From NCBI GenBank assembly GCA_016946835.1, contig JACVTC010000021.1:1327001-1391000 (forward strand): 64,000 bases of DNA, written 5' to 3'. Shown in pieces: positions 1-10,700 of this stretch. The notes beneath the pieces are model-generated. The model ran no database searches, was not told the origin of the DNA, and worked only from the letters and a program-made list of their open reading frames with translations. This DNA comes from Neocallimastix lanati (nom. inval.) (lineage: Eukaryota > Neocallimastigomycota > Neocallimastigomycetes > Neocallimastigales > Neocallimastigaceae). The translations under genes and the position numbers were made by a program. Position 1 is the stretch's first letter. Each line of letters begins with the position of its first letter.

Positions 1-788
1 TTTAATACTTTAACTCGATGGAGAGATACCATTTCTCGAATTTCTTTGGAGGAATAAGAATTAAAATCCGCTTTAAATTTATTAATACATTGCTTCACCT
101 CAGCTAGAGTTTTAACATTTTTATTAGCAATTCTTAAGCCGAATTGATAAATTTCACCTTTGACATTGTTAAAAGTATCGAGCTTAAAACGTAATTTAAC
201 CGGTCTTCCAATAGCAGCCTTTTTTCTTTCTTTATTCTTATCTTTACTGACATTAGTCTTCGTGGTGACATTATTTCTTGTGGTAGCATTATTTCTTGTG
301 GTAGCATTAATTTTTTTAGAGTTATTCCTGTTGTTTAAATTTTCTTCAATAGCAGAAGTAATTTCTTTCTTGATTTTAATTTGTTGATGCTCATTTTTTT
401 TCTCTTCTACATAATTCATAAAATTCATAGAATTCATATTCCTATTCCTATTCCTATTCATATTCATATTTTTTACATTATATTTGGAACTCGTTCCACC
501 AACAGCATCGGTTAATTTATCATCTTGATACACAATTTTTTTGACAAAGTTACCTAAACCAACTTCAATTTTATCATCAGGTTTTTTTTCTGCAAAGGAT
601 TGTATCATATTTTGAAAATACTCTACATGGTCATATTTTTTACTAATTTTAAAAAAATTTTTAACTTCACAACCGGTTTTTATTTCTGCCAAGTCAAGGT
701 TAGCACTGTCATATTTTTTCATAAATTCCGAAAGATAATTTAGAATTCGTAAGACTCTTTCCTTTATTACTTCATCATTTCCGGACAT
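1..788 (-). CDS. Asn-rich repeat-unit protein, copy A (5' part, cut by window start)
   Basis: This is the first ~262 codons of the protein family whose intact member lies at 22262-24448. The start MSGNDEVIKERVLRILNYL is the same in all three copies, and the frame stays open to base 1 by comparison with the intact copy. It has the N-terminal ~110 residue segment, a Met/Asn-rich stretch (NMNRNM), then only three NATTR-type hexads (seven in copy C), then the basic KKAAIGRPVKLRFK stretch. The function is unknown; I recognise no domain. It is the upstream copy of a tandem array, and its 5' flank (789 to about 3720) is repeated behind copies B and C. The gene is probably complete beyond the window, but that cannot be seen. 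Confidence 0.75.
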   Translation of the reverse strand, partial: MSGNDEVIKERVLRILNYLSEFMKKYDSANLDLAEIKTGCEVKNFFKISKKYDHVEYFQNMIQSFAEKKPDDKIEVGLGNFVKKIVYQDDKLTDAVGGTSSKYNVKNMNMNRNRNRNMNSMNFMNYVEEKKNEHQQIKIKKEITSAIEENLNNRNNSKKINATTRNNATTRNNVTTKTNVSKDKNKERKKAAIGRPVKLRFKLDTFNNVKGEIYQFGLRIANKNVKTLAEVKQCINKFKADFNSYSSKEIREMVSLHRVKVL

Positions 789-2248
789 TTTTTTAAAAAA
801 AAAAAAAATTAATATTAATTTTTAATTAAAACTTTAAATTCTAGCTCTTTTTATTTCTATTAGTTATTATGATATTATTTAATAATAATGTTTTATTAAT
901 AAATTTTACTGATTAAAAAAAAAAAATAGAAAAAAAATAAAAATTAATGAAAAAACTTTTGAATTTATATAATTTTTTTTTATTATTATTTATATAACCA
1001 TTAAAATTATTTGATATATTTATGTTAAACCAATTATTACTATTTTTAATCAAATCTGAAAAACTTTTTTTATAAGTTTGTGTAATATAAATTTAAATTA
1101 AAAATATACTGTATTAATATAATATTCAATATATAACTAATTTATTAAAAAAATAAATTTTTATTTTGAATCAATCAGAAAATGAAGGATAAAATGAAAT
1201 AATAATAAAAAAAAGATTAAATAGTATAATTATAATATATGACGAGTTAATATTATATATATTATATATTATATATGAAACAATATTTATTTTATATATA
1301 TTTTTTTTAGTTCCAAAAAAAAAAAAATTAGAAATAAAAATAATAAAGAAAAAAATTGCAATTAACAATAATTGTTAATATATATATATATTTATATATA
1401 AATGTTTTTAATTGAAATTAGATTATCAATAACAAAACAAAAAAAAATCAAAAAAAAAAAAAGTAATATGAAATTAAAAAAAAATATTATAAAAATAATA
1501 ATAGATGACATAAATATTATTATTAATTATTATTATTGAAATTAAAATTAAGCTCTTTATAATATTTATAATAAAAATTTTTTATTAAATATAATTTATT
1601 ATTTATTTTTTTATTTTTTCATTTTTTTTTTTTTTTTTTTTTTTATTTTTTGTAATTATAAGACAATTTTGTTTATAGCTCTAATTATTAATAAATTTTT
1701 AGTTTTTAATTTTAGTATCTACTTTTTGATACTATTTTATGTTACATTAAAATAAGTAAACTTTTAATTTTTATATTTTGTTATGCCCTTTTTTTTTTTA
1801 TCATTATTAATAATTTTTAATATATGAACTTAGCATCTATTGGATGATCAAATATTTTTAAACATTAAAAATTATTTAGGGGTATGTCCAAATTAAGATT
1901 AAAATAATATCAATATATATAGAATTAAATGAAATAATATATTAAAATATTTTAAATTATATATTATTTAATATAAAAAAACTATCAATAATATATATTA
2001 TAATATTTAACAATTCAAATTCTTCTTTTTTTATTTTTTATTTTATTTCTTATTTGGTGAATTAATAAATAAGGATTAATATTAATAATATTAGTGAAAT
2101 TGAATATGTCTAAATTTTTATTAAAAGTTATTACTATAATTTTACATATGATAGAATAATTCAATTTTATATAATTTTAATACTTTAATATATAATATTT
2201 TATTATTCAAAATTAATAATAGCTTTTGTATTTTTTCTTTTATTGATT

Positions 2249-2412
<164 letters not shown>

Positions 2413-3139
2413 TCACTGTTATAATAATATGTATTATTATTAATATTGATTTTATTAAATTCTTTTTTATCATTAATATTATTGATTTTGTGAATTTTTT
2501 TTTTTTATAGATAGATAATTTTTCATTCATTTGAAACTTTCAACCATTTTTTTAAATTATTATTGATAAAGCTGTTTAATTCTTTAAATAAAGGTTATAA
2601 CTTTTTTTTTTTATTTTTTAATAATTTTTTTTAATGATGACTTTTTGTCCATTAAAAAAAATTAATAAATCAAAAAATTGTAATTATATATATTAAATGA
2701 TCGAAAAATAATGAAATGAAAAAGGTAAATCTGAAATAAAAAAAATATTATTGTAAATAAAAAAAAAATTATCATTTTTTGTATTATATATAATAAACTA
2801 AATATTTTTATTTTTCATAATATATTATATTTGTTATATATATTTTTATTATAATATTAATTTTTATTATTTAATTTGTTTATTTTATATTTATAGCTAT
2901 ATCAATATTTTTTAATTATTTTATTATTTAAAATAAAATAAAAAAAATAATAATTCTATTACCATTGTCACCATTGTAATTTTATTTTTTATTTTATTTT
3001 ATTTTATGTCATTTTTTTTCCACCTTTATTTTTTTTATATTATTTACTTTCTATATCTTTTTTAATAATTTATTTATTTTTCATTTTTTAATTTTTTTTT
3101 TTTTTGCTTTTGATAGATATTTATACTTTTTTTTTTGTC

Positions 3140-3295
3140 TGATTTATATACAAATTTTCTGGTCATTGAAACTTTTAAATTTGAATAAATGATTGAATAT
3201 ATCCAAAATTTCTGATCATTGAAACTTTTAAATTTGAATAAATGATTGATTATATCCAAAATTTCTGGTCATTAAAACTTTTAAAATTTGAAAAG
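3140..3295. repeat. 53-bp tandem repeat, about 3 copies
   Basis: The phrase ttctggtcattgaaactttt recurs at 3157, 3210 and 3263, a 53-bp period with few changes. The same array is present in unit B at about 14745-14895, so it predates the unit duplication. Confidence 0.8.
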
Positions 3296-3720
3296 ATATT
3301 TAAATATAATAAAAAACTTTTTATAATTTTTTTTTTAATTTATATTACATTACTTTATTTTTATAAAAAAAAAGAATTTTTTTATAACATAAAAATATAA
3401 TGATATATAATATTAAAATTTTTATTTTTGAAAAAATTTGTTAATTGTTTTTTAATAATTCTACATATATATATAATAAAATAATAATTATAATTATCTA
3501 GAGAGAATTATGAAAAATTTTACTTATTTTATATTGTTTTGTGAAAATAAGAATAAGAGGAAACTTAGAATATAATACATATATTTATTATTTATTTTTA
3601 TTTTTACTTTATTTTATTGTTTTTATATTTTTTTTTCTTTTTTTACAAATTACTACTTTTGATATTATGATATTATAATAAAAAACTTCATAAATTATTA
3701 ATTTTATTATTTATTTTTTA

Positions 3721-3755
3721 TTAAATTTGGTTTATAATGATTAAACCAAATTTAA
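3721..3755. repeat. 14-bp-arm palindrome at the left edge of unit B
   Basis: Arms TTAAATTTGGTTTA (3721-3734) and TAAACCAAATTTAA (3742-3755) are perfect reverse complements around a 7-base loop. The sequence lies exactly where homology of the repeated unit begins, about 250 bp downstream of the gene's stop. An identical copy is at 21993-22027. It could be a boundary of a mobile unit or a 3'-end hairpin of the transcript; the sequence alone does not decide. Confidence 0.75.
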
Positions 3756-3807
3756 ACATATTTAAATAAAATAAAATATCATTTTCTAGTACCAACAACT
3801 TTCATGC

Positions 3808-3860
<53 letters not shown>

Positions 3861-4002
3861 AATAAAATTTATAACGTTTAATAAAATTTGGCAAAAAAAA
3901 AAAAAAATTTTTTTTTTTAATATTTCTTCTTTTTTTTTTGGCCATTACCATTTTATGTTTTAATAAAATTAAAAGAAATTAAAATAGTATATATTCAAAC
4001 GT

Positions 4003-6106
4003 CTAATTAGTATTTATATTATCTTGGTTATAATTTTGAATATGAACAGCATTAAATGTATTATTTTCGGTTTCTTGGATTTCATTAATGATATTGTTTA
4101 TTTTTATATCTAAATTTTTATAATATTGAATAAATTCACATCCTTTTTGATATAAATAATTTATGTTATTTTTAAGATAATTCCCATAGAATATATCTTT
4201 AGTTGTCTTTATGTTATTATCAAAACATTGACTATAATGTATAAATAACTCTGTCATTTTATTAAAAATAATTTCTAAATATTCTTTTTCTTCAAGTAAA
4301 AGGTTATATTTAAATTCTAAGTAATATTTCGAGATATTCAATCCGTTATTCGTTAATGAATCATTATTTAAATCTTTATGATTTTGGAAATCATCAATAC
4401 TTTCATTGTTTTGTGAAAGTGTTTTTGAAGGTATTTGTATTGGTGATGATAACAATGATGAGGTTGGTGATGGTGATGGATACGACTGTGATGGATATGA
4501 TGATGATTGATATGTTTGTGATGGTGATGGATATTCATTTTTATTTTGTAAGGAATTTTGATTTAAATTTATTATATCTTCATTTAAATTATTATTGTTA
4601 TTATTGATTTCATCATTACTTACTTCGTCATTATTACTTTCAACATTATTAATTTCATTTTGATTATTAATGCTATTAATGTTATTATTAGGAGTAGTAG
4701 TAATTACATTTTTATCATTACTAAAAATTTGTTTTGATGTATCCAAATATTGAGTTAGATTTGAAAATAAAATATTTTCAAATTGAATATCACTTAAAGA
4801 AGGATAGAATGACATTAAATCTTTCATCACTTCATCACTGCCACTGTAATTTCCGTTATCGTTAGAAATCGTTTCATCTTCTTTCACATCCGAGTTATTT
4901 CCATAATTCTTATTATCTTCTTTCATATTTACCTTAATTCCAGAATTCTTATTACTTTCTTTAATTTCTTTTTTCTGGTAATAATTAATACAAAAATTAA
5001 ATGTTCCTTTTAATTTATATGATTTAGTATCTTCATCAAAGAAAAAAAAGGAATTAAAATAATATGGATAGAGACTTTCTTTTCCCTCCACCATATAATC
5101 TTTATGTCTTTTAAGAAAAGATTTATCTTTTCTTTTATGTAATTGTTTATAACTCATAAGTGAAAATGGTTCACTTGTTATCATGTCTTTATTCTCTTGG
5201 AAAATAATAAAGTAGTAGAGCCAGAACCCGTTCCTTATTGTAATACTATTAGTATGGAGTTCAACATCTATATATGAATTAAATGGTGGTATATTTGGAT
5301 TTAATACTTTAACTCGATGGAGAGATACCATTTCTCGAATTTCTTTGGAGGAATAAGAATTAAAATCCGCTTTAAATTTATTAATACATTGCTTCACCTC
5401 AGCTAGAGTTTCAACATTTTTATTAGCAATTCTTAAGCCGAATTGATAAATTTCACCTTTGACATTGTTAAAAGTATCGAGCTTAAAACGTAATTTAACA
5501 GGTCTTCCAATAGCAGCCTTTTTTCTTTCTTTATTCTTATCTTTACTGACATTAGTCTTCGTGGTGGCATTATTTCTTGTGGTGGCATTATTTCTTGTGG
5601 TGGCATTATTTCTTGTGGTAGCATTAATTTTTTTAGAGTTATTCCTGTTGTTTAAATTTTCTTCAATAGCAGAAGTAATTTCTTTCTTGATTATAATTTG
5701 TTGATGCTCATTTTTTTGTCTCTTCTACATAATTCATAAAATTCATAAAATTCATATTCCTCTTCATATTCCTATTCATATTCATATTTTTTACATTATA
5801 TTTGGAACTCGTTCCACCAACAGCATCGGTTAATTTATCATCTTGATACACAATTTTTTTGACAAAGTTACCTAAACCAACTTCAGTTTTATCATCAGGT
5901 TTTTTTTCTGCAAAGGATTGTATCATATTTTGAAAATACTCTACATGGTCATATTTTTTACTAATTTTAAAAAAATTTTTAACTTCACAACCGGTTTTTA
6001 TTTCTGCCAAGTCAAGGTTAGCACTGTCATATTTTTTCATAAATTCCGAAAGATAATTTAGAATTCGTAAGACTCTTTCCTTTATTACTTCATCATTTCC
6101 GGACAT
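4003..6106 (-). pseudogene. Asn-rich repeat-unit protein, copy B (single frameshift)
   Basis: This is a near-full-length copy of the family at 22262-24448. The N-terminal 132 codons (6106 to 5708) run out of frame at a T-run near 5712-5720, where copy B has one extra base (a G within the T-run) relative to copies A and C. The rest of the protein is open in another frame down to the stop at 4003. It carries four NATTR hexads and one unit of the 45-bp repeat, and has extra Ser/Pro/Gln-rich sequence (YPSPSQTYQSSSYPSQ) that copy C lacks. Either it is a recent pseudogene or the extra base is a homopolymer sequencing error. Function is unknown. Confidence 0.75.
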
Positions 6107-7429
6107 TTTTATAAAAAAAAAATAATTAATATTAAATTTTAATTAAAACTTTAAATTCTAGCTCTTTTTGTTTCTATTAGTTATTATGATATTATTTAAT
6201 AATAATGTTATATTATTAAATTTTACTGAAAAAAAAAAAAAAAAAAAAAAATTAATGAAAAAACTTTTGAATTTATATAATTTTTTTATTATTATTATTT
6301 TTATAACCATTAAAATTATTTGATATTTTTATATTAAACCAATTAATACTCTTTTTAATCAAATCTGAAAAACTTTTTTTATAAGTTTGTGTAATATAAA
6401 ATTTAAATTAAAAATATACTGTATTAATATAATATTCAATATATTAATGACTAATTTATTAAAAAAATAAATCTTAATTTTGAATCAATCAGAAAATGAA
6501 GGATAAAATGAAATAATAATAAAAAAAAGATTAAATAATAGAATATATTACGAATTAATATTATATATATTATATATTATATATGAAACAATATTTATTT
6601 TATATATATTTTTTTTAGTTCCAAAAAAAAAAAAAATTAGAAATAAAAATAATAAAGAAAAAAATTGCAATTAACAATAATTGTTAATATATATATATAT
6701 TTATATATAAATGTTTTTAATTGAAATTAGATTATCAATAACAGAAAAAATAAAAAAAATCAAAAAAAAAGTAATATGAAATTAAAAAAAAATATTATAA
6801 AAATAATAATAGATGATATAAATAGTATTATAATTAAAATTAAGATCTTTATAATTTTTATAATCTAATAGTCGATACAGATAGAAGTGAAATTTCAAAA
6901 CGTAATAAAAAAAATTTTAATAAATACAATTAATGTTAATTTCAAATTCAAAATATTTTTTTATTATTTTATTTTTTTATCTTTTAATTGTTTTTTATAA
7001 TTAAAATACTATTTTGTTTATAGCTCTAATTATTAATAAATTTTAAATTTTTAATTTTAGTATCTACTTTTTGATACTATTTTATGTTACATTAAAATAG
7101 GTTAACTTTTAATTTTGTTAAGTCTTTTTTTTTTTTTTTTTTATCGTTATTATTAATAATTTTTAATATATGAACTTAGCATCTATTGGATGATCAAATA
7201 TTTTTAAACTTTAAAAATTATTTAGAGGGTTAATGGATTAGGATTAATATTAATAATATTAATGAAATTGAATATGTCTAAATTTTTGTTATTAAAAGTT
7301 ATTATTATAAATTTATATATGATAGAATAATTCAATTTTATATATTTTTAATACTTTAATATATAATATTTTATTATTCAAAATTAATAATAGCTTTTGT
7401 ATTTTGTATTTTTTCTTTTGTTGATTTTA

Positions 7430-7455
<26 letters not shown>
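6107..7455. repeat. 5' flank of copy B, left of the copia insertion
   Basis: No gene is visible. The sequence is colinear with 789-2270 and 24449-25900 with small indels and stops in the ATT microsatellite where the copia element is inserted. The segment between about 1870 and 2060 of unit A is missing here (a deletion near 7226) but present in unit C. Confidence 0.75.
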
Positions 7456-7462
<7 letters not shown>

Positions 7463-7702
7463 GTTTAATATTTATTTATTAATAATTAGATATATAACGC
7501 AAGTGTTATATAAATGGTTAACAAAGATTTAAAGTACAGATAAAATTACATGTTTTTATATTTAATTGTGGCTTGTTCTAGATACATACTAATTTATATT
7601 TTAATTTGTAATTACAATATATTTAATATAATTTAATTTAATATTTTATTAAACTTAAGCTAGACTATAACTTTATATTAATAAAATTAACATACGTTAA
7701 CA
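7456..7702 (-). repeat. copia-1 3' LTR
   Basis: This 247-bp direct repeat is identical by eye to 13647-13893. I set the outer end at 7456 rather than at the tg at 7462 because the match continues through tattat, and this puts the internal end directly against the primer-binding site, as in copia-2. Confidence 0.9.
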
Positions 7703-10700
7703 CTCCCCCTCAAATTAGATTTTTTAATATTAAAAATCTTATTTGCAAATATATTCATTTTTGTACCATTAACATCTTTAGTGAGAGCGTCAGCTAACAT
7801 TTCTTTTGTATCTTTGTATTCTAATTTTACTTTCCTTTTTACTATATTATCTCTATTAAAATGAAATCTAATATCTATGTGTTTTAACTTTGTATTGATT
7901 TCACCATTTTCAATAGTTATTTTACCTGCTAAATTATCTGTGAAAATGGTAATTGTTTTATTATAATTTATTAATTCTTTTAAAATATTTCTGATCCATA
8001 GAATTTTTTTTATATTTTCGGATGTGCTAATGTATTCTGCTTCTGCTGTAGACGTAGCAACACATGTTTGTTTTTTAGAAATCCAGCATATGGGACTGTT
8101 TCCCATAAGTATTATTCCACCAGACGTAGATTTCCTGTCATTTAGATCACCTCCAAAATCGGCATCAGTGTATGCTATTATTTCCCCTTGTCCATCATAT
8201 ACAATTTTATAATCTTTAGTACTATTTATATATCTGAAAATATTTGTTATTTTATTCCAGTCTGATGTTGTGGGTTTTTCTGATTTTCTAGCAGCCTTGT
8301 TCACGGAGAATGCGATATCTGGCCTTGTACATTTTGATAGATATATTAAGGAACCTATAGCACTCTTGTAGATTGTTTTATTGAAAGGTTTATTATTTTC
8401 AGAGATAGTGTTGTCTCCTGTGCATGGTGTTTTTCTTTTTCTCATTTCTTTTATATTAAATTTGTCTAACATATTATTTATAAAACTATTTTGTGATATA
8501 ATATATTTATTCTTTTGTTTTTCAATTTTTATGCAAAGTATGAATTCGGCTGGTCCACAATTTGATATTTTAAATTTTTCTTTAATTTTTGTAATTATAT
8601 TTTGTATTTCTTTGTCTTCACCAGTTATGATCATATCGTCTACATATAAACCTATGATGCATTTGGTTTTATTATTCTTTGAATATTTAAATATACACTT
8701 TTCAGATTTTATTTGTTTAAATCCATTTTTATTTAAAAATTTTGTAATCGTTTGGTTCCATTGCCTACCGGATTGTTTTAATCCGTATAGTGCTTTATTG
8801 AGTTTCCAGAATCCCCGCCCAAAGTTAGTATCACCTAGTGGAATAGTAGTGTAAATATCAGTATCTAATGGAGCGTTGAGATACGCAGCTTTAATATCTA
8901 ATTGGTAGATATTCCAATTAAACTTAGCTGCTAAAGCGATAATAAGCTTTAATCCATCAATGTTTAAGGTAGGAGAATAAGTAAGTTCATAATCAATACC
9001 TCTACGTTGTTTAAAACCTCTAGCAACTAAGCGAGCTTTAAATCTAACAATATTATTATTAGAATCTTTTTTGGTAGCAAAAACCCATTTTGTCGAAATA
9101 AGATTTTTGTTTTTAGGAATGTAATTAACGATGGACATAACATTATTATTGTATAAATTATTAAGTTCATCTTGTATAGCTTTATACCAGTAATTTTTAT
9201 TAGAACAATTAATAGCTTCATTAAAACTATTAGGTGTATCAGAGTAAATTGTAAAAACCATTTTTTCATTATTGGAAACATCATATTTAGGCCGAGAGAT
9301 ATCATTAGTAATATTAGAGAAAGTTTCAGGACTTAAAGGACGTTTGAGTACGGACTGATTGTTAATCCCTGTCATATTATCAGTCATATTTACATCTTGG
9401 TCAGAAATAATGGAAATAATATTATTATTAATGTAATTAGTATCAGAACCTAAATCATGGTTAATAGAATAAGAATCCTGGGGAGTTTTATCGCCAATAG
9501 AAATAACATCATTATCATCTAAATTTGAACAATTAGAATTGTTAATTGATAGATTATCATCAACAACATTATCTAGTAAATTTTCATTAGTAGCAATAAT
9601 ATTATTATTAAAATTGTCATCTTTAATATTTTTAGTGACAGAATCTTCATTATTTAAAGATTTATTTAGAGAAAGTTTAAATGTTTTATCAAAAGTATCA
9701 TTTGTTACAATTGTATTGATTTTATTATTATCATTAATTATATTTTTATTATTGACATTTTGAAAAAAAATTTTATTAATAAATTTTTGATTAATTTTTG
9801 AAAAATTTTTAAGTTTCATAGATTTATTACTGTTATCATTAATTTTATGTAACTTATTATCTTTATCAATAAATGTTGTAGATTCATGTGATGTATTAAA
9901 AGATTTTAATTTAGTGGAATTATTATTCATAATATTATTATTCTTCGTCATTATTGGGTCTGAATTTAAATTATGAGATTTAATTATTTTACCATTATCC
10001 AATGGTTGTAAATTAAATTTTTCATCATTTTTTGAATAATTTTTATTATTAAAATTTTTTTCATTTTTAAATTTAGAAATATCAATATTTTCTTTAAGCG
10101 TTTTTACAAGAGTACTGGCAGGGGAATTTTCGGTTGGCTTGGAATCACTTATATTTGAGTTAACAGTATTAATCAGAGTCGGTAAAACGATATCATTTTT
10201 ACAGGATTTTTTACTATATTCCTTATGGGTAATTGAAGGATTTTTAGCATCTTTTCCTTTTTCTGCCCAATTATGTTTATTTTTATAAGAATAACTGCAT
10301 TCACCTTTTTCAATGTAAGAATTATTTACCACGTTTTTTAATGAATGATTCAAATTATTTTTATTGTTTACATGGATATTGGTAAATATAAAATCATTAT
10401 TATTATTATTTAAAGAATTGTTATTGACATTTTGAAGTATATTTTGGTTTTCTAGTACTGTGTTAGTATTTTGTTTATTATAATTTTTATTTAAACGAAC
10501 TATATTATTGTTACTATGTTTTACATTAGTTGAAATTTCATTATTTACCTCAGAAATTACATTTGAATTAATATTATTTTTTGCGTATAAATTATTTTGT
10601 TCTAAAGTAATATTGTGTTTATTGTTATGTGTGTTATTTGTTTTATTAAAATCCAATAGTTTATTTGTTTTTGTGTCCTTTTCTAAGGTTATGGTTTTAA

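Noticed and set aside
3721-3790. Helitron 3' end (hairpin followed by CTAG)
   Set aside because: The hairpin to CTAG distance is about 30 bases, not 10-12, and no replicase-helicase or TC 5' end is seen.
8381-8854. Long plus-strand open frames inside copia-1
   Set aside because: Antisense shadows of the gag-pol ORF, whose RT motifs are clear on the minus strand.
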